NCBI RefSeq assembly: GCF_016458205.1
Contig: NZ_JAEMED010000018.1
Span: 1-36,298, forward strand
Origin: Streptococcus sp. 121
GTDB lineage: Bacteria > Bacillota > Bacilli > Lactobacillales > Streptococcaceae
Length of the DNA: 36,298 bases
Direction: 5' to 3'
The notes beneath the pieces were generated by a model. The model was not told the origin of the DNA. It saw only the letters and a program-made list of their open reading frames with translations, and ran no database searches. The position numbers and the translations under genes were made by a program. Below, one piece after another: positions 17,368 to 24,947 of this stretch; position 1 is the stretch's first letter, and every line of letters begins with the position of its first letter.

Positions 17368-17990
17368 TATGCAAGAACCTCCTCGATAGTTGAGATCGCT
17401 TCTTTAGTAACAAGAAGTTTGTCGCTATTCACGATATCAAGAACACTTGCAGTTGCTGCAGTTGCAACTTTTACGTTTGGAAGGTTACGAGCTGAAAGTG
17501 CAGCAAATTCATTTCCTTCTTCAAGAATCACAAGTACTTTTGAATCAATGTTAAGTGCTTTAAGAACAGCTGCAAATTCTGCAGTTTTTGGCGCTGTGAA
17601 GGAAAGACCTTCAACTGCTACAAGTTTGTCTTCAGCAACTTTCGCTGAGTAAACAGACTGAAGAGCCAAACGACGCATTTTGCGTGGAAGTTTGTAGCTG
17701 TATGAACGTGGAGTTGGTCCGAAGACAACACCACCACCACGCCATTGTGGAGAGCGGATAGAACCTTGACGAGCACGTCCAGTTCCTTTTTGGCGCCATG
17801 GTTTACGGCCACCACCAGATACTGCTGAACGGTTCTTCACTGCGTGAGTACCTTGACGAAGGCTAGCACGTTGGCTGATGATCACATCAAACACAACTGC
17901 TTCATTTGGCTCAACACCAAATACTGCATCGTTCAAGGCAAGTTCGCCAGCTTCTTTACCTGTTTGGTCGAATAATTTTACATTTGCCAT
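17367..17990 (-). CDS. rplD: 50S ribosomal protein L4
   Basis: L4, 207 residues; its extended loop lines the tunnel next to L22. The loop contains [20 protein letters not shown] (about 60-79), the site of macrolide-resistance mutations, which appears unaltered. In enterobacteria L4 represses the S10 operon, but no such site can be claimed here. Overlaps rplW by one base. Confidence 0.98.
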   Translation of the reverse strand: MANVKLFDQTGKEAGELALNDAVFGVEPNEAVVFDVIISQRASLRQGTHAVKNRSAVSGGGRKPWRQKGTGRARQGSIRSPQWRGGGVVFGPTPRSYSYKLPRKMRRLALQSVYSAKVAEDKLVAVEGLSFTAPKTAEFAAVLKALNIDSKVLVILEEGNEFAALSARNLPNVKVATAATASVLDIVNSDKLLVTKEAISTIEEVLA

Positions 17991-18014
17991 TGTGACTGTT
18001 TTCCCCTTTCCTTA

Positions 18015-18641
18015 TTATTTAGCAGCCTTCACTGCTGATTTGATAGTGATAAGAGATTTCTTAGCACCTGGTACATTACCTTTGATCAAGATAACGTTTT
18101 TCTCTGGAACAACTTGAACAATTTCAAGGTTTTGGATTGTTACACGGTCGCCACCCATACGTCCAGCCAAACGTTTGTTTTTGAAGACGCGGTTTGGATC
18201 AACTGGTCCCATTGAACCAGGACGACGGTGGTAACGAGAACCGTGAGACATAGGTCCACGTGATTGACCATGGCGTTTGATGACACCTTGGAAACCTTTA
18301 CCTTTTGAAGTTCCTGTTACATCAACAACATCTCCAGCTTGGAAAGTGTCAACTGAGATTTCATCACCAACTGCCAAGCCTTCAATGTTTTTGAATTCAC
18401 GAATGAAGCGCTTAGGAGCTGTGTTAGCTTTTGCTACATGGCCTTTGGCAGGTTTGTTGCTCAATACTTCACGTTTGTCATCAAAACCAACTTGAACGGC
18501 GTTGTATCCGTCTGTTTCAACTGTTTTAACTTGAAGAACAACGTTTGGAGCTGCTTCAATAACAGTAACAGGGATAAACTCACCTGATTCAGTGAAGATT
18601 TGAGTCATTCCCACTTTTTTCCCTAAGATTCCTTTTGTCAT
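18015..18641 (-). CDS. rplC: 50S ribosomal protein L3
   Basis: L3, 208 residues, reaching toward the peptidyl transferase centre. It starts [20 protein letters not shown] and has the signature [20 protein letters not shown] (about 118-137), including the W-finger/QG region that is methylated in some bacteria. A 245-bp gap with a structured repeat separates it from rpsJ. Confidence 0.98.
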   Translation of the reverse strand: MTKGILGKKVGMTQIFTESGEFIPVTVIEAAPNVVLQVKTVETDGYNAVQVGFDDKREVLSNKPAKGHVAKANTAPKRFIREFKNIEGLAVGDEISVDTFQAGDVVDVTGTSKGKGFQGVIKRHGQSRGPMSHGSRYHRRPGSMGPVDPNRVFKNKRLAGRMGGDRVTIQNLEIVQVVPEKNVILIKGNVPGAKKSLITIKSAVKAAK

Positions 18642-18718
18642 GAGAAAATGTTCCTTTTCTTTCTATTTTTTCAAAAAGTTTTTAACGAGCGTTTTTCATG
18701 CTCAAATGAAGATACCAA

Positions 18719-18806
18719 GGCCTCAGAGTGCAAAGCAAAAATAGGAAACCGACGATGTGTTCCAAGAACACTAGGAAGTTTATCTTTTTTGCACAGCGCT
18801 CAGGCC
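18719..18806 (+). repeat. Structured repeat between rpsJ and rplC
   Basis: The arms GGCCT plus GTGCAAA (18719-18735) pair with TTTGCAC plus AGGCC (about 18789-18806) around a conserved AAAAATAGGAAAC block and a perfect GTGTTC-CAA-GAACAC hairpin (18757-18771). It matches, in opposite orientation, the elements at 11942-12352, which share GCCTCAGCGAAAATAGGAA and TTTATCTTTTT. The remainder of the 18642-18886 gap has no gene. Confidence 0.6.
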
Positions 18807-18886
18807 GGGTTCAATTATCGAAGGGAGACCCAGATCAACTCTATCTAGTTCTATTGATAGACTTACTTGGGTTCTTCGCTTTCTGA

Positions 18887-19195
18887 TTAAAGTTTGATCT
18901 CTACGTTTACTCCACTTGGAAGGTCCAATTTCATCAAAGCGTCAACTGTTTTTTGAGTTGGGTTGATGATGTCGATCAAACGTTTGTGTGTTCGCATTTC
19001 AAATTGTTCGCGAGAATCTTTGTATTTGTGAGTCGCACGAATGATTGTGTATAGGCTACGCTCTGTTGGTAGTGGGATTGGACCCGCTACTTCAGCACCT
19101 GTACGACCAGCAGTTTCTACGATTTTAGCAGCCGCTGTGTCAAGTGTACGGTGTTCGTAAGCTTTCAAGCGAATGCGGATTTTTTTGTTTGCCAT
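18887..19195 (-). CDS. rpsJ: 30S ribosomal protein S10
   Basis: S10 (NusE), 102 residues, in the 30S head and also a partner of NusB/NusG in antitermination. It begins [20 protein letters not shown] and has the conserved [20 protein letters not shown] and [20 protein letters not shown]. It is the first gene of the operon, with AAGGAG upstream, about 130 bases after the predicted transcription start. Confidence 0.98.
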   Translation of the reverse strand: MANKKIRIRLKAYEHRTLDTAAAKIVETAGRTGAEVAGPIPLPTERSLYTIIRATHKYKDSREQFEMRTHKRLIDIINPTQKTVDALMKLDLPSGVNVEIKL

Positions 19196-19331
19196 CTTTT
19201 TCTCCTTTTTCGTCTATTTAAGTAATAGGCTAGCTCCTCAAGAAAACCGACCGCCTTGCGTGGCAATGCAACCGAGCGTGTCGCAACCTCTTGTATCAAA
19301 GCTAAAACTGTGTTTTTCACAGCACTTGAAT

Positions 19332-19360
19332 AGTCTACCACACGCGCGGAAGCATTGCAA
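19332..19360 (-). promoter_or_regulatory. Promoter of the S10-spc-alpha operon
   Basis: TTGCAA (19355-19360), a 17-base spacer ending in TGTGG, and TAGACT (19332-19337). Transcription would start near 19325 and leave a leader of about 130 nt before rpsJ. The leader has pairing blocks (TTGCG/CGCAA) but no T-tract terminator that I can see. Confidence 0.75.
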
Positions 19361-19432
19361 GGGAAATGCTAAGTTTTTTTGAAAAAAATTTAAAAGGAGA
19401 TTTTTTCTTATATGATAGAAGGAAGACGGAAC

Positions 19433-19485
19433 AAAAAAAGGGAAGCCTACTCCCTCTGATTATAAATCATGGGAAGTAGGCCCCT
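19433..19485 (-). terminator. Terminator of uraA
   Basis: On the minus strand GCCTACTTCCC (19481-19471) pairs with GGGAGTAGGC (19454-19445), with one bulge, followed by TTCCC and TTTTTTT. It lies 25 bases past the uraA stop and separates uraA from the S10 promoter. Confidence 0.85.
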
Positions 19486-19509
19486 CTTTTCTACTTATTT
19501 AGTAAAAGT

Positions 19510-20802
19510 CTATTCTTCACTGGACTCCCCAGAAGCTGCTGGCAAGATGAGGTTCAAGAGAACACCCACCAAGGCTGCCAAGGCAGTTCCTGAGATCACA
19601 AAGTCTGATCCAAGTTTCAAGACCGCACCACCAAGGCCTAAAACCAACATAGCACTGGCAATAACCAAGTTCCGTGATTCCATAAAGTTCACACGCGCCC
19701 GAACCAGTACTTTCAAACCGTTACTGGCAATAACCCCATAAAGCAGGATGGACATTCCTCCAAGCACGGCACTTGGAATGGTTGAAATCAAGGCTGTAAA
19801 CTTAGAGAAGAAACTTAGCCCAATAGCGATGAAAGCCGCATTCCGAATGACAGATACACTGGCAATCCGAGTCAAACCAACAACTCCTGTGTTTTCACCG
19901 TATGTCGTATTAGCCGGTCCACCGATAAAGGCAGATACCGCTGTCGCCACCCCATCACCAATCAGGGTTCGATTCAAACCTGGGTTTTTCAAAAAGTTTC
20001 GACCCGTAATTTCTCCCAGAACCATATGATCTCCGACATGCTCCGCGATGGTCACAATCGCAATTGGCAAAATCGCAAAGGCTTCCGGTCCGAAATAAAA
20101 CTTGTATTCTTTAAAACTTCCAATTCCTATCGTAAATGGCAAGCTAAGATCTGGCAAGGAGAACCAAGCAGCTTCTTTGACTGGTGTAAAATCTACCATT
20201 CCCAAGAGAACTGCTACGAGATAGCCTCCGACAATGGCAATCAAGAATGGAATCACCCGCAGAAAGCCACGTCCTCGGGTTTGGATGGTTACAGCAATCA
20301 TAAAGCTGACTGAGGCTACCAGCATATTCTTCCAATCCCCATCCTGTACAAAACCAGCTGAAGTTACCGCTGTATTGGCCAGTCCCAACCCGATCACCAT
20401 AATCATAGGCCCAATCACGATTGGTGGCAAAAGACGATCAATCCAACCTGTTCCAATTTTAGAAACAATCAAGGCGACAAACACATAAATCAAACCGACC
20501 ATCATGATTCCTGTTTGGCCCGCACTGATGTCTCCCCCCATTTGCTCCTTGGCAAAAGCCATAGCTGAGATATAGGCAAATGAAGAACCTAGATACACAG
20601 GAACGCTAAATTTAGTGGACACCATATAGATCAGAGTCCCAATCCCTGAAGCTAGAAGAGCTGTTGAAATGGACATTCCTAGCAAAATTGGAACTAAGAT
20701 TGTCGCCCCAAACATAGCAAAAACGTGTTGCACACTTAGCAACAACCCTTTTGCAGTGTCTGGCTTTTCATGAATATCAAATAACAAACGTTTCTCTGCC
20801 AT
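19510..20802 (-). CDS. uraA: Uracil permease, NCS2/UraA family
   Basis: A 430-residue membrane protein with about 14 helices that imports uracil with protons. The family substrate-site motif appears as IAEHVGDHMVLGEITGRNFL (about 245-265), and the second repeat as GGPANTTYGENTGVVGLTRI (about 285-305); both match UraA/PyrP rather than the xanthine branch. The leader carries a PyrR-type attenuator (20986-21129) with its own promoter, which independently supports the uracil assignment. Also called pyrP in firmicutes. It is transcribed alone; a BOX-like repeat lies between the attenuator and the start codon. Confidence 0.9.
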   Translation of the reverse strand: MAEKRLLFDIHEKPDTAKGLLLSVQHVFAMFGATILVPILLGMSISTALLASGIGTLIYMVSTKFSVPVYLGSSFAYISAMAFAKEQMGGDISAGQTGIMMVGLIYVFVALIVSKIGTGWIDRLLPPIVIGPMIMVIGLGLANTAVTSAGFVQDGDWKNMLVASVSFMIAVTIQTRGRGFLRVIPFLIAIVGGYLVAVLLGMVDFTPVKEAAWFSLPDLSLPFTIGIGSFKEYKFYFGPEAFAILPIAIVTIAEHVGDHMVLGEITGRNFLKNPGLNRTLIGDGVATAVSAFIGGPANTTYGENTGVVGLTRIASVSVIRNAAFIAIGLSFFSKFTALISTIPSAVLGGMSILLYGVIASNGLKVLVRARVNFMESRNLVIASAMLVLGLGGAVLKLGSDFVISGTALAALVGVLLNLILPAASGESSEE

Positions 20803-20842
20803 TTTATCCCCCTTTGTGTTCTCTTATTTTGATGGCATTCTT

Positions 20843-20948
20843 TATACTCTTCTAGTTTATCTTTTATTACTGTGTTAGCTCGTCTTGCCGTACTTCAGTA
20901 CTGTCTGCGACTCGCTGCCTTGTACTAAAAACAAACTAAAAGACTATA
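20843..20948 (-). repeat. BOX-like 106-bp repeat in the uraA leader
   Basis: Inverted copy of the unit at 2433-2538, starting TATACTCTTCTAGTTTATC and ending ACAAACTAAAAGACTATA. It lies between the pyr attenuator terminator and the uraA ribosome site, so every read-through uraA transcript includes it. Confidence 0.8.
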
Positions 20949-20985
20949 TCAAAATAAGAAGGCGCGTTTTATTTGATTTGGCTTT

Positions 20986-21013
20986 AAAAAAAGCCTCATC
21001 ATGAAATGAGACT
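20986..21013 (-). terminator. Attenuator terminator of the uraA leader
   Basis: On the minus strand AGTCTCAT (21013-21006) pairs with ATGAGGCT (20999-20992), with one T-G wobble, followed by TTTTTTT. Its left arm overlaps CAGAGT (21016-21011), which can alternatively pair with ACTCTG at 21061-21056, a candidate antiterminator. Confidence 0.72.
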
Positions 21014-21103
21014 CTGGCGGATTTGTATTCGATTAAATATCACACAAAACAAGTGCAGAGTTTGCACAACCCCACTCCTATTTTATATTGAATGTTCGAA
21101 AAG

Positions 21104-21129
21104 TCCTTAGTAGGCTCTCTGTCCTACCT
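21104..21129 (-). promoter_or_regulatory. PyrR-binding hairpin (pyr attenuator)
   Basis: The minus-strand RNA reads AGGTAGGACAGAGAGCCTAC followed by TAAGG. The stem GTAGG/CCTAC presents the loop ACAGAGAG, resembling the conserved CNGNGAG loop of PyrR anti-antiterminators, and the AAGG after it is also typical. With UMP bound, PyrR would stabilise this hairpin and favour the terminator at 20986-21013. Confidence 0.7.
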
Positions 21130-21153
21130 TAAAAGTCTTTATTTCGAGTATTT

Positions 21154-21182
21154 ATTTTACCAGATTTTAGGACTCTTGACAA
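21154..21182 (-). promoter_or_regulatory. Promoter of uraA leader
   Basis: TTGTCA (21177-21182), 17-base spacer, TAAAAT (21154-21159). The start would lie near 21147, just upstream of the PyrR hairpin, so the whole attenuator is transcribed. The 21183-21295 interval upstream shows no gene. Confidence 0.78.
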
Positions 21183-21295
21183 GACCTTCGATTCGGAAAG
21201 AAAACGAAGAGCAGTAATATTATAGGTTCAGTCATTCACTTCTCCTACAACTTCAGAACTTCAATGATCCAAATCGAGCATTTCTAAAGCCCTAC

Positions 21296-21325
21296 AAAAA
21301 AGACCGCCAGCTTTCTGGTCGGTCT
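21296..21325 (-). terminator. Terminator after the 130-residue unknown gene
   Basis: On the minus strand AGACCG-A-CCAG (21325-21315) pairs with CTGG-CGGTCT (21310-21301) around AAAG, with one bulged base, and is followed by a T-tract. It ends the oatA-like transcript. Confidence 0.78.
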
Positions 21326-21380
21326 CTCATTCTTTAAATGAATAAACTAAAACTTACTTTGTTGATTCTTTAGACTCATT

Positions 21381-21773
21381 CTACCAACCAATTTTTCTAA
21401 GCAAAAATTGGTTATAGCTTAACAGATACGGTATTAGTTCTTTATTTATATGAACATCCTTCCCAATCGTTAATTCTAGCACGTTGTTGCTTTTATCAGT
21501 CAAAATCAATTTAGTTTGGTCATCATTGACACCCAATTCATACTTTTTGTTCTTATCTTGAACTGTACCAGTAACATGGAAATCCTTTTTAAGAAGAATG
21601 ACATTCCCAAGTTCATCTACAAATCTCCCCAGACGATAAAACTCATTAAACTCAACGATATGATGTAACTCAACTAATTCTACCCCAATTTTTTCTACGT
21701 CTAGATTGTGTAGATCAAAATAGGCTTTTCGAAGTTTTTTTCTTCTTTTTAATTTACCTCGTTTTTTTGTCAT
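21381..21773 (-). CDS. Hypothetical protein, basic N-terminus
   Basis: A 130-residue soluble protein I do not recognise. It begins with a strongly basic stretch (MTKKRGKLKRRKKLRKAYFD) and continues with alternating hydrophobic and charged residues consistent with beta strands. No signal peptide or membrane segment is seen. It starts 13 bases after the O-acetyltransferase gene and is followed by a terminator, so the two genes form one transcript. The pairing suggests a cell-envelope or nucleic-acid-binding accessory role, but nothing in the sequence proves it. Confidence 0.65.
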   Translation of the reverse strand: MTKKRGKLKRRKKLRKAYFDLHNLDVEKIGVELVELHHIVEFNEFYRLGRFVDELGNVILLKKDFHVTGTVQDKNKKYELGVNDDQTKLILTDKSNNVLELTIGKDVHINKELIPYLLSYNQFLLRKIGW

Positions 21774-21786
21774 ACTACTGCCTTTC

Positions 21787-23607
21787 CTATTTCACCTCTC
21801 CATCTTGTGCAGCTTCGACTGCTTGGCGGACGGTTTTTGTATAAATTTTAGCACCCTCTTGGATGGCTTCGCCGGTTCCACCGAAGTGGATGTTGTCGCT
21901 GTCTTCCCACATTTCAGGGTGGCCGAGGGAGACTTTATGCCAGTCAGCCAGGGTGATAAATGTATATTTTTGGGCGAGTTTCAGTTCATATTTCCAGGTT
22001 TCTTCTGCGGTTGCTTCGATGTATTGATCGGAGTTTCCATCGTAAGGGGTGATGAGGACAAGGCGGTGGCCTTTAGGGAGGTCCTTGACGATGCCGTCCA
22101 GTTCTTCCTTGTAATTGTCCACGATGTTCACCCCGACACCAATGACGACGGTCTGCCCCAAGATTCCAGCTCGAGCTTGGTCGTTCATAATCTCACGCGC
22201 CTGGGTTAGGTTGCGGCTGCCAGCGGCATCGATGTTGCCGTCTGGGAAGGCTTGGTTGAGTTGGGCATTGGCCCTTAGGGCTACGGAATCTCCAATCAGG
22301 GAGAGGCCGCCATCAACGGACAGGCTCTCGATTTCCTGATCTTCTTCTAGCTTCTCGATCCGTGCGGAGGGATTGACTTGATAATAGAGGCGTTCCAATC
22401 CTTGTGCAGATTGGGCCATGTTATTCCCCGCCATATCGCGGGCAAAGTTGGTCATGGCAGGCGCCTGGTAGAGGCGAACACCACTAGCCGTCACCAAGCC
22501 AACCAGTGCTATGCTCATAATGATGCGGGCTGGCTTATTGAAGTGCTGACGACCTGCCAAGATGGGTTCCATAATGTAAAAAGAAAAAGAAGCAAAGGTG
22601 TAAGAGAGAAGGACTGTGAGGAAAACCGCTTGCCAGTGAACCATTTGGTCCTTAAAGATAATGTACAGAGGCCAGTGGAAGAGATAGACCCCGTAGGAAG
22701 TGTCTGCCAAGAAAGTCAACCAGGCTGGTTCTTTAACATCTGGCAATTGATTGTGGAGCAGACGCATACTGCGAATCAGGAAGGTCGCTCCTAGGGCTGC
22801 CAAGGCAAAGCCTCCCAGGTAGGTCACAGGCTGGTCAAAGCGCAGCAGGATTAGCAGACTGGCCAGAATACCCACACCGACCAAGCTTCCCAGCACAATT
22901 CCCAGCCAGTTGGAATGCTTCAAGCGCTTTTCAAAGGACAGAGACAGCGAGGAGACACCAGTCGTCGCCGCTAATAAACTTCCAAAAAAGAAAGGAAAAA
23001 GATGACTGAGGCTGGCAAAATAAAGCATAGACGGACTCGCTCCGGCTAAAAGTCCCAAGACCATGGTTCCATAAGAAAGAACCAAAAGAGGAATGGACAA
23101 GGTTATGATGCTGCCTCTAAACTGATAGGCATTGCGAGAACGCTTGGCAAGGCGATAGAGGAGGAAGGACCAGAGCAGGTAGAAATGGACCTCCACCGCC
23201 AAACTCCAATTGTGAACAAAGAGATGGGGGATAAACTGATCCTCGTAATTCCCACCTGTCAGCATCTCATAAAGGTTGGTCACATAACCCAAGACCCCCG
23301 CCACCTGTGTCGGCAAGTCCGTGATGTACTCCAAACGAACCAACCAAGACAGAGGAATCGTCATCAAAAGCATCAGAACCACCGGAGGTACAATCCGATA
23401 CAAACGCCGCCGCAGGAAGGATTTCATGTTTACCTGACCCGTGCGATCCACCTCGTCAATTATGAGGGCGGTAATCAGAAAACCTGAAAAGGTGAAAAAG
23501 ACATCCACCCCAATAAAGCCACCCGGAAAATACTTGGGGTAAAAATGGTAGAGCAAGACCCACAAAAGCCCCAAGACCCGAACGCAAGAAAACCAGCGTA
23601 TCCGCAT
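21787..23607 (-). CDS. oatA: Peptidoglycan O-acetyltransferase, OatA/Adr-like
   Basis: A 606-residue protein of acyltransferase-3 plus SGNH design. Residues about 1-380 form ten or more membrane helices with the family signatures LLYHFYPKYFPGGFIGVDVF (about 18-37) and SFLRRRLYRIVPPVV (about 63-77). The extracellular C-terminal SGNH hydrolase fold has SLIGDSVALRA (about 440, nucleophile Ser), VVIGVGVN and the Asp-His pair in DSDNIHF (about 570). Streptococcal members (Adr in pneumococcus) O-acetylate MurNAc and give lysozyme and beta-lactam tolerance; that role is inferred here. It has a good promoter (23643-23671) and an AGGAG ribosome site. Confidence 0.85.
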   Translation of the reverse strand: MRIRWFSCVRVLGLLWVLLYHFYPKYFPGGFIGVDVFFTFSGFLITALIIDEVDRTGQVNMKSFLRRRLYRIVPPVVLMLLMTIPLSWLVRLEYITDLPTQVAGVLGYVTNLYEMLTGGNYEDQFIPHLFVHNWSLAVEVHFYLLWSFLLYRLAKRSRNAYQFRGSIITLSIPLLVLSYGTMVLGLLAGASPSMLYFASLSHLFPFFFGSLLAATTGVSSLSLSFEKRLKHSNWLGIVLGSLVGVGILASLLILLRFDQPVTYLGGFALAALGATFLIRSMRLLHNQLPDVKEPAWLTFLADTSYGVYLFHWPLYIIFKDQMVHWQAVFLTVLLSYTFASFSFYIMEPILAGRQHFNKPARIIMSIALVGLVTASGVRLYQAPAMTNFARDMAGNNMAQSAQGLERLYYQVNPSARIEKLEEDQEIESLSVDGGLSLIGDSVALRANAQLNQAFPDGNIDAAGSRNLTQAREIMNDQARAGILGQTVVIGVGVNIVDNYKEELDGIVKDLPKGHRLVLITPYDGNSDQYIEATAEETWKYELKLAQKYTFITLADWHKVSLGHPEMWEDSDNIHFGGTGEAIQEGAKIYTKTVRQAVEAAQDGEVK

Positions 23608-23642
23608 AAAAACTCCTAACTGAACTTTTCCTATTTTTTAAT

Positions 23643-23671
23643 ATTATACCGTAAATGCGGTTACATTCCAA
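23643..23671 (-). promoter_or_regulatory. Promoter of the oatA-like gene
   Basis: TTGGAA (23666-23671), 17-base spacer, TATAAT (23643-23648), 36 bases before the start codon. Near-consensus, so constitutive expression is likely. Confidence 0.8.
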
Positions 23672-23704
23672 ATAGAGTGGGAAAACTGGGGAGCTAGACC
23701 TTAT

Positions 23705-23852
23705 TTTCTCTTTTCGTTTATCTTTTATTGCTGTGTTAACTCGTCTTGCTGTATTTCTTTGATACTTTCCTCAAAAGTTGTATCAGCAAACTCAAAATCT
23801 ACCCAGTGATTTTGACCAGTCTACGACTCGCTGCCTTGTACTAAAAGACTAT
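23705..23852 (-). repeat. Expanded BOX-like repeat between oatA and nanR
   Basis: Inverted copy of the BOX-like unit with an extra internal module (about 23756-23818) that replaces the GTACTAAAGTAC centre. The module includes AACTCAAAATCT and related sequence, also found in the expanded copy at 413-470. The right end, CTTGTACTAAAAGACTAT, lacks the usual ten-base TTTGCTTTTA piece, as in 26052-26146. Confidence 0.65.
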
Positions 23853-24059
23853 CGTCCATAAAAAGAAAAATTCTTCCACACTCACAGCTCCAGTTGAGGC
23901 AACAAAATTGGACTACTCCAATCCTTCCATAAAATGGCTAAGAAAGTTAATGACGATAGTTCAATAAATCCTTCTGGGCGAAATGTGCGATGCACGCAAT
24001 CAATGGTTTCAACAAGGCGGCTTGACAAGGGCAAAATAAACCGTTCACGGGAATCAATT
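23853..24059. other. Non-coding gap after nanR with a repeat fragment
   Basis: GCGATGCACGCAATCAATGG (about 23979-23998) matches the hairpin-1 arm of the 218-bp element, with loss of the rest. An overlapping open frame (23882-24136) runs through the end of nanR in another frame and is not supported. I see no clear terminator for nanR here. Confidence 0.4.
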
Positions 24060-24893
24060 CTAAATATCCAGTAATGGGTCATCGCCTGGGATAAGAGAGC
24101 GTTCATATAGAGCCTGTTTCTTCTCCCGCTCTCCATAATCTAAAAAATAAGCAAATACAACATCTAGGGCAATGGACAAAGGCAATTGAGGAGAAATTCG
24201 ATTGCCATAATTTAAATGTCTTGTAGAGGCTACTCTAAAAAGACAGTCAACATAATCCATTCGATGATATTGCGTTGTGATTAAGCAAGTACTGGCCCCT
24301 TTCTTCTTGGCCTTCTCTAAAGCTGAGCGGACAGATTGAGTCTGACCAGAAACAGATAAACCAATCACCAAACAACTTTCATCAATAACGCCATCTATCC
24401 AGTGCAGCATGTCGTCATGGATAATCGCCTCAGATACAAGTCCCAAACGTAAAAAACGGATACTAAATTCTCGAGCAACTAAGCCCGAGAATCCTTTTCC
24501 GTAGAAATAAACGCGCTTAGCTTGTTCCAAGTGATGAATCATCCAATCAATTTGTACTTCTGATAATAAGGATTGACTCGTGTCAAGAATCTGCTCATAA
24601 TCTGATAAGATACGTATCGTTGTACTCGATAAGGCCGGATTAAAAGTAGCCTTCATCTGTTCCTGTTGTTCTTTCAATTGGTAAATAAATTCTCGGTAAC
24701 CTGAGAAACCACATTTTTGAGCAAATCGTGTCAAACTCGATTCTGAAACATGTAAATGTTTAGCTAGACACTGAGCCCTCAAAAAATTTAAAGATTGTTC
24801 AGACTCCAGAAAAAAGTCCGCAATATCCTTCTCCGTACATGTCAATTCATCATAATGAAGTTCAATCATTCTTTTTATAGGTAAAAATTTCAC
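24060..24893 (-). CDS. nanR: RpiR-family sialic acid regulator (NanR-like)
   Basis: A 277-residue MurR/RpiR-type regulator. The N-terminal HTH_6 domain (about 1-77) has the recognition region HVSESSLTRFAQKCGFSGYR. The SIS sugar-phosphate domain (about 120-250) has VYFYGKGFSGLVAREFSIRF and LVIGLSVSGQTQSVRSAL, the phosphosugar-binding loops. In pneumococcus the gene in this position regulates the nan operon and senses a pathway intermediate. It has its own promoter overlapping a 21-nt palindrome and a cre-like site, so autoregulation and carbon control are likely. The start appears to be a GTG (reading KFLPIKRMIELHYDE after it) with GGAGG upstream. Confidence 0.85.
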   Translation of the reverse strand: MKFLPIKRMIELHYDELTCTEKDIADFFLESEQSLNFLRAQCLAKHLHVSESSLTRFAQKCGFSGYREFIYQLKEQQEQMKATFNPALSSTTIRILSDYEQILDTSQSLLSEVQIDWMIHHLEQAKRVYFYGKGFSGLVAREFSIRFLRLGLVSEAIIHDDMLHWIDGVIDESCLVIGLSVSGQTQSVRSALEKAKKKGASTCLITTQYHRMDYVDCLFRVASTRHLNYGNRISPQLPLSIALDVVFAYFLDYGEREKKQALYERSLIPGDDPLLDI

Positions 24894-24906
24894 GCGCTCC
24901 CTCCTC

Positions 24907-24927
24907 TCTCTATACTTAGTATAGAGA
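24907..24927. promoter_or_regulatory. Candidate NanR operator, 21-nt palindrome
   Basis: TCTCTATAC-TTA-GTATAGAGA, nine perfect pairs around three bases, directly overlaps the -10 (24918-24923) of the nanR promoter. The spacing fits a dimeric HTH repressor. No T-tract follows, so a terminator is unlikely. I did not find the same palindrome before msmK. Confidence 0.6.
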
Positions 24928-24947
24928 AAAAATAAAGCGTTTTCAAT
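24918..24947 (-). promoter_or_regulatory. nanR promoter with overlapping cre-like site
   Basis: TTGAAA (24941-24946), 17-base spacer, TATACT (24918-24923). TGAAAACGCTTTAT (24932-24945) agrees with the CcpA cre consensus TGWAANCGNTNWCA at twelve of fourteen positions. The -35 overlaps the last codons of the ROK gene. Confidence 0.7.

Noticed and set aside
23882-24136. 84-codon minus-strand frame overlapping the end of nanR
   Set aside because: It runs in another frame through nanR codons and a repeat fragment, has no ribosome site and no known family.
24907-24927. Palindrome before nanR read as a terminator of the ROK gene
   Set aside because: No T-tract follows the stem on the minus strand, and it overlaps a well-formed promoter -10, so an operator is the better reading.
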